A stretch of DNA of 64,000 nt from DATAOG01 sp963753685 (GCA_963753685.1 CAVWDE010000010.1:124001-188000); one strand, 5' to 3'; positions 46,526-56,869 are shown, counted from the first letter of the stretch. The notes: generated by a model not told the origin, from the letters alone. Numbers and translations are program-made.

Positions 46526-47343
46526 GCCGGGACCGGCGGCCGGGGCAGGCGGCCCTTTCCACCTTCGGCACGCCGTTCGACCTCAATCTGATCGGCCTGT
46601 GGACGCTCTACCTGAAGGAGGTGCGGCGCTTTCTCAAGGTGCCCGGACAGACGCTGGCGGCGCCGGTGGTCACGACCTTGATGTTCCTCCTGATCTTCTC
46701 GCTGGCGCTCGGGCGCAGCGGCCGCACGGTCGGGACCGTGCCGTTCCTCGAGTTCCTGGCGCCCGGCCTGATCATGACCGCGATCATCCAGAACGCCTTT
46801 GCCAACACCTCGGCGACGATCATGATCGGCAAGATCCAGGGCAACATCGTCGACATCCTGATGCCGCCCCTGCGGCCGGGCGAGCTGCTGTTCGGGCTGA
46901 TCGCCGGCGGCGTCACCCGCGGCCTCCTGGTCGCGGTCGCGGTGACCCTCGCGATGGTGCCGTTCATCGCGCTCGCACCGGCGCATCCGCTCCTGATCCC
47001 CTACTACGCGCTCGCGGGCTCCCTGATGCTGGCGCTGCTCGGCCTCCTGGGCGGCATCTGGGCCGAGAAGTTCGACCAGATGGCGGCGGTCACCAACTTC
47101 CTGATCACGCCGCTCTCGTTCCTGTCCGGCACGTTCTATTCGGTGACCCAGCTACCGCAGCCGTTCGCAGCCCTCGCCCACGTCAACCCGTTCTTCTATC
47201 TGATCGACGGCCTCCGCTTCGCCTTCACGGGTCACGCCGACGGCAGCGTCCCGGTCGGCATGGCGGTGGTCGCCCTGGTCGACCTCGCCCTGTGGCTGCT
47301 CGCCCAACGCCTGCTCGCCAGCGGCTGGCGGCTGAAAGCCTGA
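46507..47343 (+). CDS. ABC-2 type transporter permease
   Basis: 278 aa with six membrane segments and the ABC-2 signature (GLWTLYLKEVRRFLKVPGQT; FLEFLAPGLIMTAIIQNAFA; FLITPLSFLSGTFYSV; NPFFYLIDGLRFAFTG). Such permeases export drugs, lipids or polysaccharides with a separate ATPase. None is adjacent, so the partner is outside the window. Overlaps the tamB end, so translation is probably coupled. Confidence 0.9.
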   Translation: MALRLLSRDRRPGQAALSTFGTPFDLNLIGLWTLYLKEVRRFLKVPGQTLAAPVVTTLMFLLIFSLALGRSGRTVGTVPFLEFLAPGLIMTAIIQNAFANTSATIMIGKIQGNIVDILMPPLRPGELLFGLIAGGVTRGLLVAVAVTLAMVPFIALAPAHPLLIPYYALAGSLMLALLGLLGGIWAEKFDQMAAVTNFLITPLSFLSGTFYSVTQLPQPFAALAHVNPFFYLIDGLRFAFTGHADGSVPVGMAVVALVDLALWLLAQRLLASGWRLKA

Positions 47344-47398
47344 GCGCGGCTACGACCGCGCCTGTTCCAAGCTTCGCGCCCGCCTGCTGCCTGCCGGA

Positions 47399-49085
47399 CT
47401 AGGCAGTCCAGGCGGTGTCCTCGTCGACCGGGGCTGGATCCGGCTCGATCTCCCTGAGGCGGCTCGGCTGCAAGGCGCCCGTCCGCTCCAGCACCGGATA
47501 GGCGACCGAGCAGATGTGGGAGTGGACGCGCTTCAGATCGCGCAGCACATCGAGATGCAGCGAGCTCGAACTCGATGCTCTCGGGACGTCCCTCACGCAG
47601 CCGCGCCAGATGGCTTTCGGCCGCGGCGAGCTCGGCCGCGCGCAGGCCGGCCTTCTCGGCGATCAGCTGGCGCGCGAGCTTGACGTCGCCGGACATGAAG
47701 ACGCTGAACGCGAGCTTCAGGTTGCCGAGCACCTCCTGGTGGAAGGCTTCCAGCTCCGCGGCCCCCTGCCTCGAGAAGGGCAGCTTGCGCCTGATCTTCT
47801 TCTGCGCCAGCTCCATCAAGTTCTTGTCGATGATGTCGCCGATGTGCTCGAGGTTGATCGAGAACGAGATGATCTCCATCGCGCGGTGGCCGTCGCGCTC
47901 GCCGAGGCTCTCGCGCGTGAGCCGGGTGACATAGAACTTGACCGCCTCGTCGAGCCGGTCGACCGCATTGTCCATACGGCTGATCTCGGCGACCAGGCGG
48001 CGGTCGTCGGTGATCAGCGCCGTCATCGACCGGCGCAGCATGGTTTCGACGAGATCACCCATGTGGAGGACCTCGCGGGCGGCGCAGGCGAGCGCCACCG
48101 GCGGGGTGCCGAGGGCGGGCTCGTCGAGATAGAGCGGCGCCGAGGGATCATCGGGTTGCGCGCGCTCGGGCAGCAGGCGCGTCAGCAGCGCGGCGAGGCC
48201 GCCCAGCGGCAGGATGAAGAGCAGCGCCAGGGCCAGGTTGAATGCGGTGTGGAAGTCCGCGGTCATGCGCGAGGGATCGGGCTCGAACTGGACCAGGGCA
48301 TCGGCGATCGGGTGCAGGAACGGCAGGGCCAGGGCGCAGCCGATCAGGCGGTTGAGGAGATTGCCCAGCGGCAGCCGCCGGCTGGCCGGATTGCCGCTCT
48401 GGCCGCCCTCGATCACGGGATTGATCGCGCTGCCGAGGTTGGCGCCGAGGACCAGGGCGAGTGCTGCGACCGGTGTGATGAAGCTGGAGTAGGCGAGCGA
48501 CATCACCAGCAGCACGACGGTCACGCTCGAATGGGCAGCCCAGGTCAGTGCGGCCGCGATCAGCACGCACAGGATGGGGTCGCGAGTGGCTGCGGCGAGC
48601 AGCGCCCGGACGGCTGGCGCATCCTCCGCCGGCGCCAGCGTGTCGAGCAGGATGTGCAGCGCCAGCAGCATCAGCCCGATGCCGATCGCGACCCGGCCGA
48701 GGTCGCGGGTGCGCGTCTGGCCGCCGCGCTTGAACGCGGTCACGCCGACCATGAAGAGCAGCGGAGCGACCGCCGTGACATTGAACGAGAGGACCTGCAC
48801 GATCAGCGTCGTGCCGACATTCGCCCCCAGCATGATCGCGAGCGCCGGAACCAGGGTGACGGAGCCGCCGGTGACGAAGGACGCGGTCATGAGCCCGGTG
48901 GCCGTGCTGCTTTGCAGGAGCGCGGTCACGAAGATGCCCGCGACCAGGGCGAGGAAGCGGTTGCGCAGCGCGGTGCCCAAGAAGCGCCGCAGGTCGGAGC
49001 CGAAGGCGCGCACGATGCCGCTGTGGACCATGTGCAGGCCCCACAGCAGCAGCGCCACGCCGCCCATCAGGTCGAGGAGGACCAT
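47399..49085 (-). CDS. Na/Pi cotransporter family protein (NptA/YjbB-like) with a +1 frameshift near 47570
   Basis: About 560 aa after frame correction. The N-terminal half has the paired QSSTATGLMTASFVTGG and AHSSVTVVLLVMSLAYS repeats of phosphate/sodium symporters; the C-terminal half is PhoU-like helical bundle (LEHIGDIIDKNLMEL). At ESIE the frame slips: removing one base of the AA pair at 47569-47570 restores SSSLHLDVLRDLKRVHSH, then ICSVAYPVLE, the expected family ending, with stop at 47399. Uncorrected, an odd C-terminus runs to 47232. ATG 49085 gives the usual N-terminus; TTG 49094 has the better Shine-Dalgarno spacing. Confidence 0.88.
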
Positions 49086-49383
49086 ACTTGCCAACTCACT
49101 CTCCCACGCCCGGCTTGAAGCGCCGTGCGGGGTGGACTGCGATCGTCATGGCATTGGTCTCGCCACTATCGACCTCTTGAAGTTAAGGCTCGATGCCGAA
49201 CGCATCGATTCCGCGACCGGCCCTCGTCTCTCGACGCCTCAAGCCTCGCGCCCCAGTCGGCGCCGAACCCCCTAACATAGACTCCACCTTGAGCACAGCC
49301 GCCGGGCGGGCGTTGACAGGACGGCGGCTTGCCCCCAAGTTTGCCGGGTCTTTCCCGCCCCAGCCGAACATGTCGAGGCTGCG

Positions 49384-50583
49384 ATGTCGAACGCTCCCGT
49401 CCCTCCGGTCCTGCCGGTCTACAAGCGCGCTCCGGTCAGCTTCGAGCGCGGCGAGGGTGCTTATCTGTTCGATCGCGCGGGCCGACGCTATCTCGACTTC
49501 GGCAGCGGCATCGCGGTCACCTTGCTCGGCCACGCCCACCCGCATCTGGTGGCGACCCTCAAGGGCCAGGCCGAGAAGCTCTGGCACTGCTCCAACCTCT
49601 ACGGCATCGAGCACCAGGAGCACCTGGCCGAGCGGCTGGTCGCGCAGTCGTTCGCCGACACCGTGTTCTTCGGCAATTCCGGCGCCGAGGCGCTCGAGTG
49701 CGCGATCAAGATGGCCAGGCGCTTCCACTATGCGCGCGGCCAGGGCGAGCGCTGCCGGATCATCACCTTCGAGGGCGCCTTCCACGGCCGCACGCTGGCG
49801 ACCATCTCGGCCGGCGGCCAGGAGAAGCACCTCGAGGGCTTCCGCCCCGACATGCCGGGCTTCGACCACGTGCCACTCGGAGACCTGGCCCGGGTCGAGG
49901 CGGCGATCGGGCCCGAGACCGCGGCGATCCTGATCGAGCCGATCCAGGGCGAAGGCGGCATCCGCGATGCCGGGCCGGGTTTCCTCGCCGAGCTCCGCCG
50001 GCTCGCCGACGAGCACGATCTCCTCCTGATCTACGACGAGGTCCAGACCGGCATGGGCCGCAGCGGCCGCCTGTTCGCCTATCAGTGGAGCGGCGTTACC
50101 CCCGACATCATGACCCTCGCCAAGGGCCTCGGCGGCGGCTTCCCGATCGGCGCGTGCCTGGCGACCGCGCGCGCGGCCTCGGGCATGACCGCGGGCTCCC
50201 ACGGCTCGACCTTCGGCGGCAACCCGCTCGCCTGCGCCTGCGGCAACGCCGTGCTCGACGTCCTGCTCGAGGACGGCTTTCTCGCGCGCGTCGAGGAGCT
50301 GGCCAAGCGGCTGCGCCATCAGCTGGACCAGCTGGCCGCGGCTTGGCCGGGCCTGATCCTGGGCGTGCGCGGCCAGGGGCTGCTGCTCGGCCTGGTCTTT
50401 GCGCCCCCCAATACCGAGATCAGCGCCAAGCTCTTGGCGCGCGGGCTGTTGACCGTGCCGGCCGGCGACAATGTCGTGCGCCTGCTGCCGCCCCTGATCA
50501 TCGGTCAGGCCGAGATCGACGAGGCGCTCGGGATCCTCGAGGAGCTGTGCCAGGAGCTGGCCGGGCAGGAGGCGGCGCAATGA
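49384..50583 (+). CDS. argD: Acetylornithine/succinyldiaminopimelate-type aminotransferase
   Basis: PLP enzyme converting N-acetylglutamate semialdehyde to N-acetylornithine. 399 aa class III aminotransferase: YLDFGSGIAVTLLGHAHP, FFGNSGAEALECAIK, FHGRTLA, IYDEVQTGMGRSGRLFA with cofactor Asp, and PLP Lys in TLAKGLGGGFPIGA. Downstream argF starts with an ATGA overlap, so arginine genes are coupled here while argJ lies at 15-16 kb. The 289-bp divergent gap to the phosphate transporter gene holds no gene. Confidence 0.94.
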   Translation: MSNAPVPPVLPVYKRAPVSFERGEGAYLFDRAGRRYLDFGSGIAVTLLGHAHPHLVATLKGQAEKLWHCSNLYGIEHQEHLAERLVAQSFADTVFFGNSGAEALECAIKMARRFHYARGQGERCRIITFEGAFHGRTLATISAGGQEKHLEGFRPDMPGFDHVPLGDLARVEAAIGPETAAILIEPIQGEGGIRDAGPGFLAELRRLADEHDLLLIYDEVQTGMGRSGRLFAYQWSGVTPDIMTLAKGLGGGFPIGACLATARAASGMTAGSHGSTFGGNPLACACGNAVLDVLLEDGFLARVEELAKRLRHQLDQLAAAWPGLILGVRGQGLLLGLVFAPPNTEISAKLLARGLLTVPAGDNVVRLLPPLIIGQAEIDEALGILEELCQELAGQEAAQ

Positions 50584-51488
50584 CCGGACCGCGGCACTTT
50601 CTCGACCTCGACGAGCTGGACCCGGGCACGCTGCGCAGGATCCTCGATCTCGCCGGCGAGCTGCGGGCCAACGGCACCGGGCGTGGCCGGCTGGCGGGCA
50701 AGGCCGTGGCGATGATCTTCGACAAGCCCTCGACCCGCACCCGGGTGTCGTTCGAGGTCGCAGTCAAGGCGCTGGGCGGCGACGCTGTGATCCTCAACAC
50801 CAAGGAGATGCAGCTCGGCCGCGGCGAGACGATCGCCGACACGGCGCGCGTCCTGTCCCGCTACGTCGATGCGATCATGATCCGCACCGACCACCACGCC
50901 AAGCTTCTGGAGCTGGCCGAGGCCGCGACCGTGCCGGTGATCAACGGCCTGACCGACCGCTCGCATCCCTGTCAGATCATGGCCGACGTCATGACCTTCG
51001 AGGCCCACCGCGGCCCGATCCGGGACCACACGCTGGCCTGGACCGGCGACGGCAACAACGTCGCGACGTCCTGGATCCATGCCGCCCAGCGCTTCGATTT
51101 CAAGCTCCGGCTCGCCTGTCCGCCCGACCTCGCGCCCGATGCCCAGGTGCTCGCCTGGGCGGCCGAGCGTCAGGCCCGGGTGCAGCTGTTCGAGACCCCG
51201 CAGGAGGCGGTGACCGGCGCCGAGGCCGTGATGACCGACGTCTGGGTGTCGATGGGCGACGGCGAGCCCGAGCTCCGGCGCCGGCTGCTCGCCGCCTATC
51301 GGGTCGACGATCAGCTGATGGCCGCGGCCGAGCCGGACGCCTTGTTCATGCATTGCCTGCCGGCGCACCGTGGCGAGGAGGTCAGCGCGGCCGTGATCGA
51401 CGGGCCCCGCTCGGTGGTCTTCGAGCAGGCCGAGAACCGGCTGCACGCCCAGAAAGGCATCCTCGCCTGGTGCCTCGGGCCCAGTTGA
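50580..51488 (+). CDS. argF: Ornithine carbamoyltransferase
   Basis: Makes citrulline from ornithine and carbamoyl phosphate. 302 aa: carbamoyl-phosphate motif STRTR, HPCQ, ornithine loop region VSMGDG and HCLPAHRGEEV with the catalytic Cys. Start overlaps argD stop by 4 bp; stop overlaps an in-frame TTG of hslO. Confidence 0.95.
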   Translation: MTGPRHFLDLDELDPGTLRRILDLAGELRANGTGRGRLAGKAVAMIFDKPSTRTRVSFEVAVKALGGDAVILNTKEMQLGRGETIADTARVLSRYVDAIMIRTDHHAKLLELAEAATVPVINGLTDRSHPCQIMADVMTFEAHRGPIRDHTLAWTGDGNNVATSWIHAAQRFDFKLRLACPPDLAPDAQVLAWAAERQARVQLFETPQEAVTGAEAVMTDVWVSMGDGEPELRRRLLAAYRVDDQLMAAAEPDALFMHCLPAHRGEEVSAAVIDGPRSVVFEQAENRLHAQKGILAWCLGPS

Positions 51489-51514
51489 TCGCGGGCGCGC
51501 CAACTTTGGGCTCG

Positions 51515-52435
51515 ATGATCGCACGGCCGATCGGCGACAACCTGCTCCGCCCCTTCCAGCTCGAGCGCTCGGCGTTGCGCGGCCGGCTGGTCCGCCTGGG
51601 CGGCCTGGTCGATCGGGTCCTGACCAGCCACGACTACCCCGAGCCGGTGAGCCGCCTGCTCGGCGAGCTGCTGGTGCTGGCCGCGACCCTCGCCGGCGGG
51701 CTCAAGTTCCAGGGCACCTTCAGCCTCCAGGTGAAGAGTGCCGGCCCGGTCTCGCTGATGATCGCCGACTGCACCAACGGCGGGGCGATGCGGGGCTTCG
51801 CCAAGTTCGATGCCGCGGGCGTCAGCGCGGCCGCCGGCGCCAGTGTGCCCGACCTCCTGGGCGAAGGTCACCTCGCGCTGACCGTCGATCAGAGCGAGGC
51901 GGGCCAGACCTATCAGGGGATCGTGGCGCTGACCGGGCCGACGCTCACCGAGTGCATGCAGACCTACTTCCGCCAGAGCGAGCAGGTGCGGACCGGTCTC
52001 GAGATCGCGGTCGACCGGGTCGCCGATCGCGACCAGTGGCGCTGGCGCGCGGGCGGCATCATGGTGCAGCGCCTGGCCGACCAGGTCGCGGAAGGCCGCG
52101 AGGAGCAGATGGAGGAGGACTGGCGGCGCACCATGCTCCTGCTCGGCACCGCCACCGAGGCCGAGCTGGTCGACCCGCATCTCGCCCCCGATCATTTGCT
52201 GCTGCGCCTGTTCCATGAGGAGGGGGTGCGCGTGTTCCGGCCGCTCGATCTGAGCTTCGGCTGCCGCTGCTCGCGCGCCCGGGTCGAGGCCATGCTGCGC
52301 CGCTTTCCGCCGGCCGAGCTCGACGACATGAAGGAGGCCGACGGCCATCTCGTGGTGACCTGTGAGTTCTGCAGCGCGACCTACCGGTTCGACGAGACGG
52401 AGCTCGCCGGCCTGCATGCCCGGCTCCGACATTGA
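51515..52435 (+). CDS. hslO: Redox-regulated chaperone Hsp33
   Basis: Cytosolic holdase activated by oxidation. 306 aa with the Hsp33 core (GGLKFQGTFSLQVKSAGPVS, GQTYQGIVAL) and the C-terminal zinc switch CRC (GCRCSR) and CEFC, i.e. C-x-C and C-x2-C. ATG 51515 is used; TTG 51485, overlapping the argF stop, would add ten residues. Part of the argD-argF-hslO-lipoprotein string. Confidence 0.94.
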   Translation: MIARPIGDNLLRPFQLERSALRGRLVRLGGLVDRVLTSHDYPEPVSRLLGELLVLAATLAGGLKFQGTFSLQVKSAGPVSLMIADCTNGGAMRGFAKFDAAGVSAAAGASVPDLLGEGHLALTVDQSEAGQTYQGIVALTGPTLTECMQTYFRQSEQVRTGLEIAVDRVADRDQWRWRAGGIMVQRLADQVAEGREEQMEEDWRRTMLLLGTATEAELVDPHLAPDHLLLRLFHEEGVRVFRPLDLSFGCRCSRARVEAMLRRFPPAELDDMKEADGHLVVTCEFCSATYRFDETELAGLHARLRH

Positions 52436-52452
52436 CCCTGAGGGCAAAGCCG

Positions 52453-53046
52453 ATGCGCGTGGTCCTGGCGGTGGGTTTTCTGGTCCTGGGGCTGGTCCTC
52501 GGGCTCGGGGGCTGCGCGGAAAAATACGAGACCTTCCAGCCGCCGCCGCTCGACTTCGGCAACCAGCCGCCGCTCCGCTTCGCGGTCGCCGCGATCGACA
52601 TCCAAAGCGCCTATCAGCCCAAGGGGGCGCCGCCCTATGTCGAGCACACCTTCGCGCTCACCCCGGAGGCTGCGATCCGCCAGCTCCTCGAGCACCGGCT
52701 CCAGGCGGTCGGCGGCCCCGGCCGGCTGCAGGCGGTGATCGTCGATGCTTCGGTCACCGAGCAGAAGCTCGAGACCAGGACCGGCATCCGAGCCTATCTC
52801 ACGACCGAGCCGGCCGCCCGTTTCGACGGCCGCATGAAGGTGCGGATCGATCACCTGGACGATGCCGGCAAGGTCCAGGGCTCGATCAGCACCACCGCGA
52901 CCCGGACCCGGGCGTTGCCCGAGGACATCGGCTACGCCGAGCGCCAGCAGATCGGCTACGAGCTGGTGCGCGACCTGATCAGCGACCTCGATGCCGGCCT
53001 GTCCGACAATCTGCGCGAGACCTTCCCCGACCTCCTCCGACCCTGA
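52453..53046 (+). CDS. Lipoprotein of unknown function
   Basis: 197 aa from ATG 52453 (GAGGG about 9 bp upstream). Lipobox LGGC after a hydrophobic stretch, then a domain of about 160 aa with alternating strands and helices (RFAVAAIDIQSAYQP, AIRQLLEHRLQAVG, AVIVDASVTEQKL, GRMKVRIDHLDD). This is reminiscent of outer-membrane-associated assembly lipoproteins, but no family is assigned. It starts 17 bp after hslO. Confidence 0.7.
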   Translation: MRVVLAVGFLVLGLVLGLGGCAEKYETFQPPPLDFGNQPPLRFAVAAIDIQSAYQPKGAPPYVEHTFALTPEAAIRQLLEHRLQAVGGPGRLQAVIVDASVTEQKLETRTGIRAYLTTEPAARFDGRMKVRIDHLDDAGKVQGSISTTATRTRALPEDIGYAERQQIGYELVRDLISDLDAGLSDNLRETFPDLLRP

Positions 53047-53094
53047 CGCCAGCCGCCGTCAGCTGCGGCTGGTCAACTCCTGCAGCGCGCTGGC

Positions 53095-54132
53095 CTAGGC
53101 GGATGCGGCCTGGCGGTCGGTGCGCAGGCGCTGGGCGTAGACGTTGATGATCAGCGCCATCAGGAGGATCAGGCCGCGGATCAGGATCTTGAGGAAGCTG
53201 TCGATGTCGATGTGGTCGAGGCCGTTGTTGAGCACGCCCAGCACGAACAGGCCGATGATCGTGTTGGGAATGCCGCCGCGGCCACCGAACAGACTGGTGC
53301 CGCCGACCACGACCGCGGCGATCGCATCGAGCAGGAAGTCGTCGAACTCGTTCTGCTGCGCGCTGCCGAAGTAGGCGACCCCGAGCATGCCGGCAACGCC
53401 CGAGCAGACCGCGCTGATGATCATCACCGCGGCGACGATCGCCCGGACGTTGACGCCCGAATACTCCGCCGCCTCGCGGTTGCCGCCGACCATGTACACG
53501 TAGCGGCCAAAGCGCGTGTAGGTCAGCACCAGGTGGCCGACCAGCAGGAACAGGGCGGCGATGATCACGATCCAGGAGACGGGCCCGAGGGCGCCGCTGC
53601 CGAGCGTGTGGATCAGCGCCGGCACATTGTAGGCGATCTGGCCGCGCACCAGCATGGCCGAGACGCCGGCGCCGATCTGCAGCATGGCGAGCGTCATGAT
53701 GAACGACGGGATGCCGATCAGCGTGATGCCGGCGGCATTGATGCAGCCGAGCGCGAAGGCCGCGAGCAGGGCCAGGAGGATCGCAGCGAAGCCCGGCAGC
53801 GGCAGTCCGGCGATGTTGACGTAGGACTCCTGCAGCGTGAAGAACGCGACCACGATGCCGGTGGCATTGGCGATCGCGGCGATCGAGAGGTCGATCTCGG
53901 CGGTCAGGATCACGAAGGTCAGGCCGGTCGCGATGATCGCCGTCACCGACACCTGGCGCAGGATGTTGCCGAGGTTGTCGAGGGTGACGAACGACGGGCT
54001 GAGCACGCTGAACACCACGACCAGGAACATGAGCGTCACGAACGGTGCGATGTTGATCAGCTGGCGCGCGAGCCAGGCGCGCACGCCCGCCAGCACCGAA
54101 GCCTTGCGCCCCTCGATTGCTTCAGCCTTCAT
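53095..54132 (-). CDS. Ribose-type ABC importer permease (RbsC family)
   Basis: 345 aa from ATG 54132 (GTG 54147 adds five residues and overlaps the ATPase stop). About eight to ten membrane helices with the family pattern NILRQVSVTAIIATGLTFVI, ILTAEIDLSI, GRYVYMVGGNREAAEYSGV, and AIAAVVVGGTSLFGGRGG. Last gene of a complete binding protein-ATPase-permease operon for a sugar or sugar-like solute. Confidence 0.92.
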   Translation of the reverse strand: MKAEAIEGRKASVLAGVRAWLARQLINIAPFVTLMFLVVVFSVLSPSFVTLDNLGNILRQVSVTAIIATGLTFVILTAEIDLSIAAIANATGIVVAFFTLQESYVNIAGLPLPGFAAILLALLAAFALGCINAAGITLIGIPSFIMTLAMLQIGAGVSAMLVRGQIAYNVPALIHTLGSGALGPVSWIVIIAALFLLVGHLVLTYTRFGRYVYMVGGNREAAEYSGVNVRAIVAAVMIISAVCSGVAGMLGVAYFGSAQQNEFDDFLLDAIAAVVVGGTSLFGGRGGIPNTIIGLFVLGVLNNGLDHIDIDSFLKILIRGLILLMALIINVYAQRLRTDRQAASA

Positions 54133-54143
54133 CCCGCTCACCC

Positions 54144-55646
54144 TCACGCGGCACTCAGCAGGCGGTCCTTGCTCACCGTCATGTTCGCGAACTCCTGGGC
54201 GATCTCGCCCTTGCGCATCACCAGGATGCGGTCGGCGAGCGCCAGGATCGTCTCCGGCTCGGTCGACACCACGACCACCGCGATGCCCTGCGCCTTCAGC
54301 CCCTTGACGATCTTCACGACGTCGTCCTTGGCGCCGACGTCCATCCCGCGGGTCGGCTCCGACAGGACCAGCACCCGGGGCAGGTGGGTGAGCCAGCGGG
54401 CGAGCGCCACCTTCTGCTGATTGCCGCCCGAGAGCGTGCGCAGCTCCGGCTCGACCGAGGCCGGCCGGATGTGCAGGCGCTCGACCTGCCGGCCTGTGAG
54501 CCGGCGCTCCTCGCGCGGCCGGAGCAGCACCGCCCCGATCCGCTCGAGGATGCTGATCGAGACGTTCTTATAGACCGGCTCGTGGGCGAACAGCATGCTG
54601 CGGCGGCTCTCCGGCAGCAGCGCCACGCCCGCTCGCTTGGCGGCTGACGTGCTGCGCAGGCGCACCCGCCGGCCATCGATCCGCACCTCGCCCGCCTCGG
54701 ACCTGAGCTTGCCGCCGAGCGCGCGGGCCAGCTCGAGCTGACCCGAGCCCATGAAGCCGTAGATGCCGAGCACCTCGCCCGCGCGCGCCGCGAACGAGAT
54801 GTTCTGGAACAACCCACGATGGGCGAGGCCGGCCGCTTCGATCACCGCGGGCGCCGCCGGATCGCTCGCGAGCCTGATCTCGCCCGTGTAGCTCTCCTCG
54901 AGCCCGGCGTGGCCGCTGCCGATCATGCGCTCGATCAGCCACCGCTTGTCGACCTCGGCCGCGGGCACCGTCGCCATCCGCCGCGCGTTGCGGAACACGG
55001 TCACCCGATCCGAGACCGCGAGCACGTCATCGATGAAATGCGAGATGAAGACGAAGCTCGTGCCGCCCTCCTTGAGCCGGTGCAGGACCGCGAACAGACG
55101 CTCGATCTCGGGTGGTGAAAGCGCTGAGGTCGGCTCGTCCAGGATGATGATCCGGGCGCCGGAGAACAGCACCCGGCCGATCTCGACCAGCTGCTGCAGG
55201 CCGAGCGGCAAGGCACCCGCCTCCACGGCCGGGTCGACCTCGATGCCGAGCCGCTCCAGATGCTCGCGCGCATCGGCCGCCATGGCGCGCCAGCGCACGT
55301 TGCCGAACCGGCCGACCGGCTGCACGCCGAGGAACACGTTCTCCGCGACCGACAGGCTCGGCACGATGCTGAGCTCCTGGTGCACCATGCCGATGCCCGC
55401 CGCGAGCGCGTCGCGGGTGGAGCGGAAGCGGACCGGCGCGCCGTCGAGGCGCATGGTCCCGGTGTAGCCGGTGTGCACGCCCGAGATGATCTTCATGAGC
55501 GTGCTCTTGCCGGCGCCGTTCTCGCCGACCAGACCATGCACCTCGCCCGCGGCGAGCGTGAAATCGACGCCGTCCAGCGCCACCACCCCGCCGAAGGTCT
55601 TGCCGATGCCCTCGAGCTCGAGGATCGGCCCGGCCGCTGCCGCCAC
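54144..55646 (-). CDS. Ribose-type ABC importer ATPase with two nucleotide-binding domains (RbsA family)
   Basis: 500 aa, the usual length. First domain: Walker A GENGAGKST, LGLQQLVEIGRV as signature-like, Walker B ILDEPTSAL. The second domain is degenerate: GFMGSGQLELAR in place of Walker A but a full LSGGNQQKVALARW signature, then LSEPTRGMDVG. GTG 55646 is used. Upstream in-frame sequence is antisense to the binding-protein gene. Middle gene of the operon. Confidence 0.94.
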   Translation of the reverse strand: MAAAAGPILELEGIGKTFGGVVALDGVDFTLAAGEVHGLVGENGAGKSTLMKIISGVHTGYTGTMRLDGAPVRFRSTRDALAAGIGMVHQELSIVPSLSVAENVFLGVQPVGRFGNVRWRAMAADAREHLERLGIEVDPAVEAGALPLGLQQLVEIGRVLFSGARIIILDEPTSALSPPEIERLFAVLHRLKEGGTSFVFISHFIDDVLAVSDRVTVFRNARRMATVPAAEVDKRWLIERMIGSGHAGLEESYTGEIRLASDPAAPAVIEAAGLAHRGLFQNISFAARAGEVLGIYGFMGSGQLELARALGGKLRSEAGEVRIDGRRVRLRSTSAAKRAGVALLPESRRSMLFAHEPVYKNVSISILERIGAVLLRPREERRLTGRQVERLHIRPASVEPELRTLSGGNQQKVALARWLTHLPRVLVLSEPTRGMDVGAKDDVVKIVKGLKAQGIAVVVVSTEPETILALADRILVMRKGEIAQEFANMTVSKDRLLSAA

Positions 55647-55687
55647 GCGACGCCCTTGCGCTCGATCGCTCGGATCAGCCCGATCGC

Positions 55688-56725
55688 TCAGATCAGGAAG
55701 TGCCGCTCCATCCAGAGCATGCCTTCTGCGTTCGGCTTGGTGACCACCGGCCCGTCGGTGATCACGTGCTTGGGGATGCCATCCTTGCCGGTCTTCTCGC
55801 CGTCGACCACGGCCGCGACGCCGGCCACGATGGCGCCACCGTGGATCCGGCAGGACGGGTTCCTGACCGTGGCGTACATCCGGCCGTCGAGCACCGCCTC
55901 GATCGCAGGCGGCATGGCGTCGACCCCGCCGATCAGGATCTTGGTCCGGTTGTGCGCCTTCATGACGTTGTAGGCCGCGAGCGCCATGTCGTCGTTGTGG
56001 AAGAAGGCAGCGCTGATGTCGGAGTACTTGGTCAGCAGGGATTCCCAGATGCGGGCGGTCTTGGTGACGTCCCAGTCGGCCGGCTGGGTGTCGAGGACCT
56101 TGATGCCGGGGTACTTCTTGACCACCGCCTCGAAGCCGCGCGCGCGCCCCTGGGCGCCGGTATGGCCGAGCGCGCCCTGGGTCATGATCATCGTGCCCTT
56201 GCCGCCGATCGCGTCGACCAGCGCCTGGGTCACCGACGAGCCCATGAACTCGTTGTCGGGGGCGAGGAAGCTGTGGACGTCGATCTGATCGAGCGGGGCG
56301 ATCAGGGTGTCCATGTCGATCACCGGGATGCCGGCGGCGATCATCTTCTTGACCGGGTCGGTGAGCGTGCCGATCCCGAACGCCTGGATGGCGACGAAAT
56401 CCCACTTCTGGGAGGCCATGTTGTCGATCGCGGCGCGCTGCTTGGTGGCGCTGAGCTCGCCGTCGAACCAGGTGACCTCGACATTGAACAGCTTGCCCCA
56501 GGCCTCGGCTGCCTGCTTGCCCTGAGCGCACCAGGTCGCCTGCAGGCCGGCGTTCGAGAACGCGGCCTTCAAGGGCTTCTCGGAGCTCTTCAGCTCCTGC
56601 GCGAGCGCCGGCGCGATCAACGGATTGAAGCCGAGGCCGCCGAGCACGGCGCCGGCGGCGCCGGCCGCGGTCTTGCCCAGGAAGGCGCGCCGTGTTTCTT
56701 CTGAAGTCGCAGCTGTTCTGGTCAC
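55688..56725 (-). CDS. Ribose-type ABC importer periplasmic binding protein
   Basis: 345 aa with a Tat signal (RRAFLGKTAAGAAGAVLGG, cleavage near ALAQE), then a periplasmic-binding-protein type-1 fold (KPLKAAFSNAGLQATWCAQ; DFVAIQAFGIGTL; MTQGALGHTGAQGRARGFE; AFFHNDDMALAAYN; IGGVDAMPPAIEAV). GTG 56725 follows GGGAGA. First gene of the operon; the sugar is not identifiable, but sequence features fit the Peripla_BP_4 group. Confidence 0.92.
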   Translation of the reverse strand: MTRTAATSEETRRAFLGKTAAGAAGAVLGGLGFNPLIAPALAQELKSSEKPLKAAFSNAGLQATWCAQGKQAAEAWGKLFNVEVTWFDGELSATKQRAAIDNMASQKWDFVAIQAFGIGTLTDPVKKMIAAGIPVIDMDTLIAPLDQIDVHSFLAPDNEFMGSSVTQALVDAIGGKGTMIMTQGALGHTGAQGRARGFEAVVKKYPGIKVLDTQPADWDVTKTARIWESLLTKYSDISAAFFHNDDMALAAYNVMKAHNRTKILIGGVDAMPPAIEAVLDGRMYATVRNPSCRIHGGAIVAGVAAVVDGEKTGKDGIPKHVITDGPVVTKPNAEGMLWMERHFLI

Positions 56726-56869
56726 GTGATCTCTCCCAGTCGCAAAGATGACGCTCCACGCGATGCCGGAGCCCGACAGACACCGGCCCGACGCGCGCGC
56801 CGGGAGATTTCCACGGCGGCCGGCAGCTGGCTAGTGTATTTTTTTCAATCTGGACCGGCTTGCCAGCCG

